From assembly GCA_900239685.1 (NCBI GenBank), contig OENT01000483.1:1-64000 (forward strand): 64,000 nucleotides of DNA, in the 5' to 3' direction. Made by a program: the position numbers and the translations under genes. The notes below the pieces were generated by a model. The model worked only from the letters and a program-made list of their open reading frames with translations, was not told where the DNA came from and ran no database searches. This document shows, one piece after another, positions 34,701 through 47,779 of the stretch. This DNA is from Rotaria macrura. Lineage: Eukaryota > Rotifera > Eurotatoria > Philodinida > Philodinidae. Positions within the stretch are counted from its first letter, which is position 1, and the number at the start of each line of letters is the position of its first letter.

Positions 34701-37700
34701 AACGAGCGTATCGAATGTCTTTCTAGGTTCAAAAAAAATTTTCGATCTTATAGGTTCCATTGGCATTTTCTTTCAATCATCTTAGTACGATCTTTGATTT
34801 TCATCGATTGAGTCATATATATTGTGAATATTGAATGATAGATCCATCGATTTTAGGTAACTGTCATTGCAGCAAGTACAACTTGGGGTCTTTTCCTTCT
34901 TGTATTAATGCTTGGCTATGGTCTTGTTCAAGTGCCGATAACTGTTTATAATCATTCTCGAACATTATATATGCTTTCTCATATTCAATTTAAATTATCA
35001 CAACTTTATAATGAAAAAATAGACGTCGAAGAAACTTTAGAATCTCTTGTTAATGATGTATCAAAATTATGTCTCGAAATAAAATATAATGATCCATTGA
35101 GACCATGCTTAGAACAAATCGTTAAAATAGTTCCCGAACAATACTCAAATCGAGTTAAATTAACAATGGATGATTATGAAGATTATAGAACAGCAACAAC
35201 AACAACAACAAACCAACTGATTGACTTGCCGACAGAAAAACAATTAATTCAATTGCATAGACTTTTAAAGAAGAATAAACATATTCATCATCGAGTGCAG
35301 GCTTCATGGGTACATATGATTAATGAAGCATTTTACTTAGAGGATATTTTGAACAATGAAAGCAATGCTAATCATTCATTTGTCAAGCAAAGTCCATTGC
35401 CAAGATCATGGTTGAGAAAAACATTATTTGATGAGCATCCCGTATTAGGTAAAACAAGAAACTAAGATTAACATAAACTTTTATTTTATGTACTCGAATT
35501 CGAATTCATTGCGGCGAGAGCATTGTAGAGACAGCAAATAAATTAGATTTTTGAATTTCTAAATCGACATTCATAATCACAAGTAGAACAGTAATAATTA
35601 TAAAAGATTGATTTCATATTGATATTGATTAGAGATTAGATAAAAATCTCATTAGATCAGTTACTCTTCAATTACAACGTAAGCTAAGAATAAGAATTTT
35701 ATCGGTAACGCTTGATCGACAGTTTTGAAATTCGAGGAACCATGATTAAATTTTGTTGTTTACAATAAATTTCAAAACTAGTCGAATTGTTGAATCCTGA
35801 AAATCTTTCATTCATGAAATCACCAACTTCACGCAATTCTCAGTGTTAGTCACAAATAGATGATATATAAAGAAATAAACCTTTCAATATTTTGTGAATA
35901 TCTTTCTCATTGCATGATAGTTCGAAATAATTCTCTATGCAAAAGATTCCCCGTGCAATGTCACAAATATAACTCTTAAAAATCAACGTAGAAAATTAGA
36001 TTTAATCATTGGTAGCGCACGTGAAAATGGTACACTTTCAAGGTTTCCACTTTACATGTTTCTAATCTTCCACTTCTCTTTCGTGACAAACAGCAATACA
36101 TTGAAAGTCGAATACTTGTTGATTTTGAATTCTATTTTTCTCATTGGCATTCTCATCCACATTTGAATTAAATTAAACCAAATATTCGATCGACACAAAA
36201 TAATAACTATTATTGGTTTAAAAGAAATTATTTGTTTTCTCTTAGTTTAGATACGATCGTAGACTTAGAAAGACCTTCTGAAGGAACGATTTGACTAACG
36301 AAAATAATCAATGATATGAAAATTCTTCTCAACATATTTAACTAATAGAGAGACCATAGATGAAAGGGAAGAATATTTTTTTTCACTTCTATTTCGAAAC
36401 AGTACTCTGAACAACATACTCCGGTGTTTATAGGATGGTATTTTACGAGCTATTTTTCATGAAAGACTCACTTTTCTATGGTCCAAACGTTGATTCATGT
36501 GGATTCAACAGACTTCGATTGGATGTTGAGTCGACGCCACAACCTCTGTACTCGTTTGATCTCTGACTTAAAACATCATAAAATTATTGATTATTTGTAT
36601 TATGAAATGGAACTAGAAAACATTCATTTAACATGCTTTTATACATCTACAAACGAACTCAAGTGTCTTAGAATTTTTCGCTGAATACAAGAATAGTTCA
36701 AATATATAGTTAGTACATAGGAAATGAATTGTATTTCTAGTTCTAAAAGAGATGCTATAAGCAAGCTGTTTTCTATTAAACTCCTTGCATATTAAATCTA
36801 ATTTCATAAAGACAGTATTTCAATGAACGATAGATAGTATCTCGAATTATTACAGGAAAACTTCATTATTGAATATTAGATATATTCACGATAAATCAAC
36901 AATTTATGAAGTATATCCTAATGTAGAATATTGTATATGAGTTTCGGAAATCATCGTCTATTCCGAGGACAAAGCCTACAATTCTGCAACATAGTATATC
37001 ATCCCAGAAATGAAAATTTATCCTAGATGAATCCAAATTACTTTCCAACAGAAAAATGTTGAACAAGATAATGAGTGTGTGATGATGCTCTACGAATCAA
37101 GAACTCATAGTTCATCGCTCTTCTAAAAACATACAGTCAAATAAGGTTTTCGCTTGCAATTATAATGGAAAATTTTAATAATACAAAAGGAATGGGAGAT
37201 TTTTAACTGTGCCTATAATTAAATTTCAAACGTAGAAATAAATAAAACAGTTATCCATTCAAGATAAGTAAAGTGAGTCGTATGAATTTCACAAGTTCTA
37301 AACATATTCGAACATTGGCATTAAACAGCAGTGTTCAGATAAGAAATTACTGTTTTCTAATATGGTTTACTTTAGGTAATATTGAAATCTATGCAATATT
37401 CGTGAAACTTGTACAAACGAACCTAAGCGAGTCACAAAAGAATACCTGCTATCAAATATATCTCGAATCGATGACATCATTTTTGATATTACATATTATT
37501 TCAGCAAATAATTGATACAGAAACGTCTAAAGCGTTAGGTTTTCTTAAGGATGAAAAAAATATTGGTCTATACTCGAAAACAAAATTCATTTTATCTTAA
37601 ACATTCTAGGTAACATTGTTAATCGCTTAGCAAATGAGTTTCTCTTGCTAAAGTAACTGCTCCACCCTTGAGTTAGAGGATTGATCAAAACATGCGCATC

Positions 37701-40700
37701 ATACATACAATGGTTATCAGTTGAATAATTAACACTGATAGAGCATGTAACATTTCTACATGTCCCGTAGATAGAACGAGTTTAGACAAAAATTCTTCTG
37801 ACTCTTAGCGAAGTTTTTCATATTTTTATAAAATAACTTTAGAAAGTAATTTTCGTCTTCTACACTATCGGACAGAAACATATAACAGTAGACTTCCTTC
37901 TTTCGATTGACGGCATTCACAGATCACAGGCTGTCGTCATTATTTAGCGAAGTCAGAACTGACCTGAAAATTGAATCCTTTTAAATTCTCAAACGTTGTT
38001 TCGCTTTCCTATTTTTGCTTTTGTCAAACCAAAGACAACCGCAACGGCTTACGAAAATAATTCAGCAGAAGATTCTCTCGAAGTAGAAATGATTATCCTC
38101 TACAGGTATGATGTGATATAATCGTAAAAGATTAAGGAGAATCCGTTACATACTCAGACTTGACTGATAGACAAAGCTTACCGATTGTGACGATAGTCTT
38201 TTTATGCGTACTACTGAATATTAGAAATATGTTGAATAGTTTGATTTCTTGGATCGTTGTTATCAAGATATCAACATTTTACTGAATTGTTCAATAGAAA
38301 ACTTTATTCCCAAGTCGGATCATCAAAACAATCAACTTTCGAGTTTCGATATCAAACTTTGCAAGAATAAAGTTCTCAACGAGAAAACTTTCAAATGCTC
38401 TAGTCTGTCGTGTCTGAAGACGTATATATGGCGAGTTATTAGAGATTTTTGTTGAACAATTGAGCAAAAATTTCTATATCTAGAGAACAAAAAGAGCCGA
38501 AAATTCAAAGAATTCGACAGTTTTCTGTTGCTCAATAGAAAATATTGAATGAATATCATCTTGAAACGAACTTCTAGAGGACATCAACCATCCGAGAGAA
38601 TTCATCGTTTGAATTTTCATCTAATAATTTGCTCATTTCTACTTCTTAGCTGTACGAGAGCTTTAGTAGGAAATAATTAGAGATACTGAACAAAATCTGT
38701 TTCTTTCAAAATACAGATTTTTTTCATGCATCAAGTGCATGGGATCTCTAGATTAAGATGAAAAATCATTAAGATCCTTCACCCGTGATTGCCTTGAAAA
38801 GCAAACTTTCAAAACTTTGATAACATGATTGAATATATACATTCTAATCTTCGTAGAGTATTAACCCGAACACCAGTTAGTATTCATGGGGGAAGAATTC
38901 ATTGAAACTGAAGATGAACATCTGGAGAGGTTTCCTCGTTCATTTTTTAATATAAAAATGTTCTTGTTTGATATATTTAATTCTATTGAATTTCTACATT
39001 ATTTAGAATGGTACACATTCTGTCTTCTACGAGCATGGCTTCTCCGTATTCTTGGCATAGTCTTAGGATGTATATCAATAATAGTTATTTGGTCTGAAAT
39101 GACATTTTTCAGTACGAAACCAGTTCTATCGATATTTGCTCAATGCGTTAATCTAGCTCGACGTCATTATGATTACTTTACTATTGAAGTAAGATTAGTT
39201 TTCGAAGTTTGTAGCCTCCATAAAAATCAAAATCGAACTGTTTAAATAGGTATTTTGCTGTTTGAGTCTTGCATATTTATGTTCATGTGCATATTACACG
39301 ATATTTCGCATGCGTATATTCAATTATTTTTATCTATCGCTTTATCATTTAACGGATGAGAACAGTTTAATATTTGCTGCAACATTTTTATGCCGTTTAA
39401 CAGCTCCGCTTAGTTACAATTTTCTTGGTATGATACATATGGATCAAGCCATTACGAAGCAAACTTATCGACAAGAAACGGTTTTTACAACGGTAATAGA
39501 ACTAAGTAGACAAAGAAAATATGTTCCTTTGAATAATTTAGATAATGGGTGGAATGAATGTCATTCCGATGATTTCCAAAGGTTTCAATTTTTACTTTCC
39601 AATGTTAATATGCATATTATGTGTGGGCACATATTTTCGACTTGGTTCTCGTTGTTTACATATATTTGGTGTTCGACAATTTTTTGATGATGATGATATA
39701 TCAGCCGAATATATTGAAGATGGAAAAAATTTAATGAAACGAGGTAAAAATTCTTTTGTTGTTTTTCTTTTGTGAAAATAAATGTTTAGAACGAAGAAAT
39801 TATGGTGGAAGCGAAGAACCAACAAGCATGGCCAATACGACAACCGCAACTCAACGACGCGATAGAAGAAGAGAATTAGAAGAAAAATATGGTCTTAGAT
39901 CAACAACGAAAACTAACAAGGGAATAGCATCGAGAGAGAATTACCTAGTAGATCTTAAATCAGGTTCGAACTTTGTTTTTTCTTTGAATCATTTCAACAG
40001 CTGATCATTGTTTCTATGTAGAAACTCGACAATTAAGATCATCATCGACATCAGATGAACCGCTGATACCTATTAATAATAATCAAACGCTTTCTTCAGA
40101 CTCGACCATAGCATCAGGTAAACAATTTTCAAAAATAAAGAATAATCAAAAAAATGTTTTTATGCTAGTAGAAACTAATCAAACGTATGAAATTAAGAGT
40201 CGTTTTTTCTTTGAAATCAAATCTGTGACAAAGATCGAAGCATTTAGGAAGAGACAAACGTTTATCTCTTGTTCTAGAATTGCAATAAACTATTAATAAT
40301 TGATCGAAAAATATTTGAGAAAGTTATCATTAAATCATAGACAAAAAACTCCCGATGAACTGCAAGTCTCGACAAAACATGTCTAATCAATATTGTTCTA
40401 CGTACAAAGTCATTATCGGGAACAAAGATGAGTCATATTGAATCAGAATTCCATATTCTTTCTAAATCTACATGTATATTAACAATGAATATTCGATTTG
40501 AAATTGATTAGTTAATTTCTCGTATTGCTACTTCATCTGTTTCGATTAAAACGAAGCCGATAAAAACGATACGAAATCCAGTTATCTACGAGTTTTTAAA
40601 GTGATCTCACCTCTTCAAAATATATAGTCTACTTGACTTTTTGAATTTTAAAAAGTACAGTTGAGACAAAAAAGAGTTTTTGATTAAAAACCTTTTCTTA

Positions 40701-42697
40701 CACATAGAATAATTCTTTGATATATCTCTATAAACTTTGTTGCTTCCGCTCTTGCTAATCTTCATTCACGAATTCAAAGAAAATGAAGTATGGTCTACAA
40801 TAGTAAGAGTTAAACGGATTTCAAAATTCTGCATTTAAATTTGAAAAGAGTATCGAATTGTAATTTTAAATTACCCATTTTTATTCTCTACGTATATTGA
40901 TTTGTAAGTGGTATAAAATTCAATAAACCTGTTGTGCCAAAGGTTTCGCGTCATTGGGTCATTCTTTGATGCAACGTGAGAGATTAAACTGATGGATAAT
41001 GAAGGAATATCTTGTAAAATAGACAGAATCAGATGTTTTCCGATATGATTGATGAAGCATAACTAGATTATGCATCTTTCTTTCATTACAAATCTCAAAA
41101 TTTCCGTCTCCAAGACACGAAAATATCCACGATAATTCGTTTTCATACAGTTTCAAGCAGTGAGAAACGGGTATCATTGCAGAATACGGACATCCACAGA
41201 ACTTCTTGTATACGGAACAAAAAGAAAATGTATTGACGCAATAGATAATCAATCGTACGAGACGATGAGGATGCTCAGTTTTTTCAGCAGTTCCAGAAGT
41301 TTTGGCAAACCATTTCGAAATGATGAAAATCAAAGACTCGAATAATATTCATCAAGTGAGAAAATAATTTTTAATAAAACTTATAAAGAGTGACATCTGT
41401 CAATACAAGTCACTTCTACGCTATATGAATGATTGATATAGATCAGCACGTGATATTCGTTCGTCGAGAGAGAAACAATACGTATGGATTTTGCACTGAC
41501 ATAATAGTTTTAGTCATGCTATTCTTGTTTTTGAAAAACATACTTTATTTTCATATTACGAGATGAAACAAAGGTTTCATCCAAGATTTAGTGTACACGT
41601 TGTATTGGCTTAGTGAATAGACAGTCATAAAAATGAAACCGATTTGGAAGGTCATTTTGGCAATTATCATTCGTATTTAATGTTTAACTCAAAATGAAAG
41701 ACTCGCTAATGAATGATATGTTGTAAGATAATTTCAAATTTTATCCTTATCAAGATTAAATAGATTTAAACGAAAATTTGTTCTCAAACTTTGGACGCTG
41801 ACTACATTTGTTCACTGCTGCTTTTTTTGCTTCTTAACCTGTATGAACATCTGATTTCTTCGTCAATGTTACTCTTCAGAATATTTTTTTCTATTAACAC
41901 TACTTTAGAACAGTTGAAGGTTAAGGAGAGAGTTAAACTTGAAAGAAAATTACAAAACTTAAATTAAAATTATCCATCTATTGAAAACTATGCGTTGAAT
42001 CGAAGATTCACCTGCCCCTTCGAAAATCTCAAATGATGATGAGTTCTTTAGAATAGATAAAGTTTTCAATCAATACTGATTATTACTGATAGACGAAAAA
42101 CATGTCATTCAACGAATTATTTTCGTTATTGAAATTAACTTTGAGACGAACTATGTAAATACGGCCACCTACTAATAAAGGTCAGTAAAGTACACTTCAT
42201 GTTAACCTGTCTTAGACCACAAGATGGTTTCGACGAGCATCACAAATGAGAAATAAGCTTTTCCTATTTTCATAACACAAGTTCATTTTCACATGGAAAC
42301 TCTTACTAGTTCTATCAAAGTAAAAAGCTTTCAATTTAGATAATGAGAAAACTAAAAGAATTGAGAGATAAAATTCGAATCGAAAAAGTTTGTCGATTTG
42401 AATTTATTTTCTTTCTCATAACCGATCTTTGTCATTGTCCACGATACATTTTATTCGCAAGCAAACATAGATATCATCCTAAAAACATGTTCACGTTTTA
42501 TGAACGCAATCTCTTTGGCCTTGTATTTCTTGATCTCTTAAAATTCTAAGTTTCGTGTCACATGTGATAACAATAGATGTGTTTGTTTTTTGAAAATATA
42601 TTTACACATCTTTACTGAGGTACTAATCGATCTTTTTATATTTTCAGGTTCATCTCGTCGAATAGCCCCGCCTACAGACATATTTAATGATGTTTAA
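31765..42697 (+). CDS. LMBRD2: LMBRD2 orthologue, multi-pass LMBR1-domain membrane protein
   Basis: Twelve exons: 31765-31938, 32799-32873, 32932-33038, 33100-33137, 33170-33336, 34857-35448, 38881-39188, 39250-39492, 39542-39743, 39790-39963, 40022-40117, 42648-42697. Every GT-AG junction keeps phase and the sum is 2226 nt (741 residues), slightly longer than the vertebrate protein. Family landmarks in order: HPLTTVAVFISWSF and PLDISL; CPRPWSYV followed by LWRIIYWTSQFLTW; NLIYYGTLLLVFG; TTWGLFLLVLMLGYGLV; MDDYEDY; EAFYLEDI; VIWSEMTFFST; FRMRIFNYFYL; LSYNFLGMIHMD; QFFDDDDIS. The C-terminus DIFNDV is identical to that of vertebrate LMBRD2. The family acts at the plasma membrane and has been linked to beta-adrenergic receptor signalling. 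Introns range from about 45 bp to 3.4 kb. Confidence 0.9.
35449..38880 (+). other. 3.4-kb intron of LMBRD2
   Basis: Donor TTAG|GTAAAA and acceptor TTAG|TATTC join phase 1 to phase 1. The interior shows only chance-like short frames on both strands (e.g. 36478, 37273, 38249) and nothing recognisable. Confidence 0.65.
40118..42647 (+). other. 2.5-kb intron of LMBRD2
   Basis: Follows the exon ending ATAGCATCAG and precedes the last exon, which starts GTTCATCTCG. No gene or repeat recognised inside; the minus frame at 40959-41333 has no family resemblance. Confidence 0.6.
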
Positions 42698-42883
42698 ATA
42701 ATTTATTGGTCATTATTGTATAAATCGTGTTCTCATATGATTGTTCATAGATGTTGTATTTTTATTTCTATCGTTTTAATCAGTCACTAACGAATTCCCT
42801 TACATTTAACAAATAGTGTTTTGATGATTTTTGTCATTATACGAATTCGTTCTATTTATTTAATGTTGTATTTATTATTTAAG

Positions 42884-43243
42884 ATGAATAATCCGGAAAA
42901 CAATCAAACAAGTAACAATCTAAACGATTTACGTGCAGATGTTGCTGCAACCACAGACGTTCTGAAAGTAACCGTTGAAAAATTAGTTCAACGCGGAGAT
43001 AATTTAGATGCATTGAATGATCGAGCTGAAAGTTTAAATTCAACATCATATCATTTTCGTGGCACAGCTAGACGAGTTCATCAACATATGAGATGGCAAA
43101 ATTATAAGTTAACGATCTTTATTGGTTAGTTGATTGTTCGAAAAAGAAAAAAGAAATTTATTTGTTCGTTTCTTCTAGTCTTTGTTGCTATCTGCATTAT
43201 CGCTTTAATTATACTAATGGCTGTTCATCCGTGGAAAAAATGA
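42884..43243 (+). CDS. Synaptobrevin/VAMP-type R-SNARE
   Basis: Two exons, 42884-43124 and 43179-43243, with a 54-bp intron and phase kept (G|TC gives Val); 101 residues. The SNARE helix runs from about residue 15 to 75: LRADVAATTDVLKVTVEKLV, QRGDNLDALNDRAESLNSTS. The zero-layer Arg lies in the VQRGDNLDAL block, as in VAMPs. A basic juxtamembrane stretch precedes the single C-terminal anchor, which is split across the intron (LTIFI | VFVAICIIALIILM) and ends HPWKK. A tail-anchored vesicle SNARE for membrane fusion; whether VAMP2-, VAMP7- or VAMP8-like cannot be fixed, though it lacks a longin domain. It lies 186 bp after LMBRD2 on the same strand. Confidence 0.85.
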
Positions 43244-43530
43244 TCTGATCGTTATAATCAGAATAGCTTTTTAAATATGAACTTTGATCTACTGAAATTG
43301 TGGACACACTTTCAAATCTGATGTTATTACGATCTATTGTATTTATAATCAAATTTCAGTTTCTGTTCTTTGCTTTTGTATATACGTATATAGATATACA
43401 TATATAAGTATCTCAAACAAGCACAAAAGATTTTATAAGTATTGGTAAAATGTAATGAACGATGATGAAAGACAATGACGATCGAATAGAAATAATTATT
43501 TTGAGAAACGTTTCGTTTTCTAGAAAAAAA

Positions 43531-44046
43531 TCAAACAAAAAATGATGGAAATTTTTTGTCAAATAAAAATTTGATGAGACTTTTCTGATGCTTATCCGAT
43601 GAAGGATATAATCGTGGTAATAGAGATTCTTTCTCATGTTGAATATAGCAAAGACTAAAAAGAAACGAATTCTCTTTTGTTTTTACTTCACTATTTTCTT
43701 TTCGTTCATACTTATGCATATGCTCATCGAATATATCAAGTATATTGCAGTTCGTTTCGGATAAAACTTTTCGATTTCGTTCAATGATCGCTGTTGTTGA
43801 TAATGAACTCAGAGAATCGTTGTTATTTCTATCTCTTGTATTCATTGATATCTTTGTTGTGTTTCGTTTCTTATATTTTAAACATTGTTCTTCTAAAAGA
43901 TTCAACGATGACGACGACGACGATATTACGCATCTAATTGATTCACTGCTTGGTAAATATGAATTGTTACGATTTGCTTCTCTAAGCCAATTCATTGTTC
44001 GTTCATATTCATAGTTTTCGTTAGTGAATAATTTCTTATTCTGCAT
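43531..44046 (-). CDS. Possible orphan protein, converging on the SNARE gene
   Basis: An open frame that could start at MQNKKLF (44046) or 22 codons earlier at 44112. It is hydrophilic and rich in Asn, Ser, Lys and Glu, with a Ser run (ISSSSSSLNLLEEQ) and no transmembrane segment or known motif. The length is above chance for this AT content and an overlapping plus frame is shorter. I do not recognise it. It may be coding or a chance frame in low-complexity DNA. Confidence 0.4.
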   Translation of the reverse strand: MQNKKLFTNENYEYERTMNWLREANRNNSYLPSSESIRCVISSSSSSLNLLEEQCLKYKKRNTTKISMNTRDRNNNDSLSSLSTTAIIERNRKVLSETNCNILDIFDEHMHKYERKENSEVKTKENSFLFSLCYIQHEKESLLPRLYPSSDKHQKSLIKFLFDKKFPSFFV

Positions 44047-44112
44047 CGTGTTAGTTAAGAATATTGAATATGCATTGAAATGAAATAGGGCGCTTGACAA
44101 TTTATTATTCAA

Positions 44113-46390
44113 TGATGACTATGCATCAGTTTCTCAAATTCATAAAATAGATTTTAATTCATGTTGCAGATTTAATACTATGGTAAGACGATAAGAGTCG
44201 TGCAATCAGTTTGCTCGTGCCATCGATGTAAAAAGAAATTGATCGATCAAAATAAGAGATAAATAATTGCCGATGTTACGTATAAATTGTCTCAATTGTA
44301 CATGTACTAAACAAACTATGATCATAGGAATATCAAATTTTGTTAAAAAAAATTGCGACATCTAATGAAACATGTGACTGGATTTATGCAAGTATTTTTT
44401 TCTCTTCGATAGAATGATGATACTAGAGAAATTTTTGGGTTCAATTTTTAATTTTTTTCTTCCATTTCGAAATAATTTAATTTTACCAAAGTTCTCATAA
44501 AGGTGAAGATGAGAATGTCTCACCTAAAACTAATCTACATTGTCCTACGAAAAGACTGCAAGAACTGTCGATTCCTCATATCTCTTCGACACAAAGGTTC
44601 TGAAGAAGTATAAATATTTTGACTGGTTCATGAGAAACTTTCTCTTTCAAACAGTGAATGATTCATATGTATATGAAGTGAAGCAAGACAAGGAACAAGA
44701 AGCCTATTGGGGCAGTAAACTTGCAACGTTTTCTTTCATAAATGCATTGAAGACACGTTGTAAACAACAATATATATTTTGTGACGAATTGTCGCCAAGT
44801 AAAATATTTTTGGCCGATGTATATAAATAACTGATTGTGTGAAGGTTTTTTGTAATTACTTGTCTCATTTCGTTGATGATTGTAAATCATACATTATTCA
44901 AAACACAAATAAATTTCTTTTCATGATGTTAGTCGAATTCTTATGTCATTGTGTTTATGAATTATAGGGAAATATAAATTGAACACAATTTCACTGGAAT
45001 CAGGAAATGTAAATACGAAGCACGATCATACTATAAAAAGGATTTACAAGAAGAATTCGACAGATTCTATAACTATACGAAATACTAAAATGAGTTCTCC
45101 AGTAGTGATCGATATCGATCATTTTTTCCGTGACTCGAAGTGAATCGGACACTTTTCTCCAATGAAAATACGAGATGGAATAGTCACTGTTTGGACTACA
45201 TAATAGAGATGTGCAGAGTAAGCACCTCGTTGGGTAGGGGCAGGGTAGAGAACCTACAGGGTAGGGTAGGACAATGGGCTAAGAAAAATTCCTTTATCAG
45301 AGCACAGGGTAAGAGAAAAGCTTACCCTGCACATCTCTATTATCTAGTATTGTTGCCTTTTTTTCACGATGTTTAGAACATTTTTCGTGTTCAGTAGTAC
45401 CCCTGGAGTTATGTTGGGACGCATCGCGTAATCTTTCTTTTGGTCTACATCAACTATGATTTGTTCTTTATTTGAAAATGATGGCGGTGAAGACCGAACT
45501 CGAATGTTCAGGTTCGATACAGACTTTGACGATTCTTGACAGAATTCGTATGTGTATTGATCGTCTTTGTAACCATTTCAATATTAACTATTATATCTCG
45601 TCCGGTCACAGATAAACTCTATTTGGAATATCGAACAATTGTCAGATCTTTTGAATTTCTATAATCAATTATTTTTATAGTGTGACTGTTCTTCGTGCTG
45701 AAATTTCCAATTCTTAAAATTCGACAAGTCGATTTGAAAAAGAATATTTTATTGGACCGAAATAAGATTCGAACTTTCTCTAGTTACTTTCATATCATGT
45801 GTTATTCTAATTGTTAAAAATGAAACATCGTTTTGAGTGTAACTCAACCAATAAAGAATGAGAATACCGATTATGTTAACTGGTGACGAACGTTGATGTG
45901 TGGTTAGTCTCTTGGTTGAACAGAAAGTAACTATTCGACTGAATGATTACACTTCATCGAAACACTTTCTCTCGCTCATTGCACAAACGGTACAGATGAG
46001 TTAATCGATGAAAACAAGTTTGATCATTATTCTCTCGTCGTGAATTATCTTTTTCTGTCCAATCTAGGACCATGGGTGTGGGTGGGTGTGCGTGAAGTGC
46101 AGGTATGAGTGTGTAGTTTCAGGTCTGTGTGCGAATGTGCGTGATAATTATACTGTAGGCAGTGGGGGCAGCGGAAACCGATACTGACAGACACCCACAG
46201 TTGCACCCTCTTCTCCTGGAAGCTACTGATTGGTGTATTATCTTTCTTGTCGGTCGTTGCTAGTACGCTCAATAGAACTTTTAAATCGTAATGACTGTTA
46301 AAATTTGAATCATTCGGATGTTTATCTCATTCTAAAGTCATATTCTGACTCTTGTTCGATAGTTTATATCAGGTAAGGTCCAACGAAGCT
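44113..46390. other. Intergenic stretch containing a small MITE
   Basis: No supported gene. The 96-codon frame at 44540-44830 begins with TTG and lacks an early ATG. A GT-rich patch (GTGTGGGTGGGTGTGCGTG) lies at about 46075-46135. Confidence 0.4.
45203..45340. mobile_element. 138-bp MITE with TA duplication
   Basis: Ends ATAGAGATGTGCAGAGTAAG and, on the other strand, ATAGAGATGTGCAGGGTAAG: 21-bp terminal inverted repeats with one mismatch. TA flanks both sides (45201-45202, 45341-45342), as for Tc1/mariner-type insertion. The interior repeats AGGGTAGGG words. It is unrelated to the CCCAGGTCGAA family. Confidence 0.75.
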
Positions 46391-47506
46391 TTAGATATTC
46401 GTTTTCTTGACTGAAACGTTTTTTAATTTAATCACGTGTAGACTATTTTGCTGGATCTCGATGTCCAAAACTTCGAATAGTGTGAATGGTAAAAGAGTCA
46501 CTTCTTGTTCATTAGGGTATACACTGAAACCGTCTAAGTCGATTGCGGTTCGACAAACTTCGGGAAAATGGAAGATCAATATTCCATTAATACTTTTCGG
46601 AGATTTCCATTGATTCATAAAATAAATGGCTACTTGCTGGCTTTTTGACAATGACTGAATGGTGCGCGTTTCAAGCACTCGTTTTTTTTTACTAAGTGCC
46701 CATCGGTAAGCTTCAACGTCACCCCGAGTCATTTGAAGACCACGATATGCGAGACCTTTATAAGTATGTTCTGTGAGCTCGGACAAACGTAAGTAAATTA
46801 AAGTCGTAAATGAGTCGCAATCATGTATTAAGGCTCGATAGATTGGTGTTTCTAGCGTATATATTTGAAGCAGAGAAATGACTGTTTTATTGTTTTTGTA
46901 CTCATTATAATATTTAATGGTCGCAGAGTAGCTTTTATCGTTTACTTTTACTGCTTTGTCAAGAAGTTGTTTGAATGAATTATCACATTCTTTTTCCAAT
47001 CGAGCCTGCAGAAATTTTCTCATTATTAGCGGAGCACGAGCTATGCCATCCATGAAGTTAGCTTCATGTGCATTGTTCTTGTCCGAATGACAGCCGAGCC
47101 AATCGCTGGGAGGCATATCTTCCATACTATCACTGCTATCCGAATCCCATGATAGCCCCAATGATTGGCATGGATGATCGTCCACGAAGCGTGTATGACT
47201 CGGTCGATAGAAGAGTAAGCGCATTTGTTCGGTCTTGGCTTCTTGATAGGCGGTAAGTCCGAATCTATTTTGTGTTGTTCGCGTACACCCATGTTCCAGT
47301 AATAGCTTGACAATCTCCAAATGGTTGTTATAAGTTGCTACGTGAAGGGCTGTGCTACCATTCGGTTCTATTTGATTCAATTGTTCATAATTTAGCTTGG
47401 ATACCATCATTTTCACTTTCTTATAATCAACTCTTTGACAGGCCCAGTAAAATTCACTTGCCTCACCTGCTTTAACAGCCTTCATTTTTGGACCATTAGC
47501 ACCCAT
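46391..47506 (-). CDS. Ankyrin-repeat mono-ADP-ribosyltransferase
   Basis: 371 residues from the Met of MGANGPKM. An N-terminal ankyrin pair spans about residues 15-95 (GSTALHVATYNNHLEIVKLL, then RFGLTAYQEAK). An acidic linker follows (SWDSDSSDSMEDMPPSDW), then the arginine-specific ART fold: the first catalytic Arg in AYRGLQM, the second strand SLSKSQQVAIYF carrying the S-x-S element, and the ARTT-loop NEQEVTLLPF with the E-x-E typical of arginine-ADP-ribosyltransferases. It transfers ADP-ribose from NAD+ to Arg of target proteins. Such Ank/TPR-ART fusions are abundant in bdelloid genomes. The frame is open 30 more residues upstream to a good acceptor (TTTAG, near 47582), so an unseen 5' exon is possible. 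No signal peptide. Confidence 0.8.
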   Translation of the reverse strand: MGANGPKMKAVKAGEASEFYWACQRVDYKKVKMMVSKLNYEQLNQIEPNGSTALHVATYNNHLEIVKLLLEHGCTRTTQNRFGLTAYQEAKTEQMRLLFYRPSHTRFVDDHPCQSLGLSWDSDSSDSMEDMPPSDWLGCHSDKNNAHEANFMDGIARAPLIMRKFLQARLEKECDNSFKQLLDKAVKVNDKSYSATIKYYNEYKNNKTVISLLQIYTLETPIYRALIHDCDSFTTLIYLRLSELTEHTYKGLAYRGLQMTRGDVEAYRWALSKKKRVLETRTIQSLSKSQQVAIYFMNQWKSPKSINGILIFHFPEVCRTAIDLDGFSVYPNEQEVTLLPFTLFEVLDIEIQQNSLHVIKLKNVSVKKTNI

Positions 47507-47779
47507 CACTTTTAAATGAATGGAAAAATCTTCAGAGAAGTCCAAGAAAACCACTGAACTTGCAGTGTTATGAGCTGGCTCTAAATATAAATAATGTTTC
47601 GATTAATGTTCCAAACGGAATGCAATGTTCACTAATTACTAGAGTTCCACCTGTTTGTGGCACTCAATGTTGAAAAAAAGGACTTAAGTTATCTATAAAC
47701 ATATTCGATTACTTGCTCGTGTCACATCTACAGACCTCAGGAAAAATAATTAATGAACAGCAATCACCACACAACAGCG

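Noticed and set aside
44540-44830. 96-codon frame
   Set aside because: Starts with TTG, no early Met, no recognised domain.
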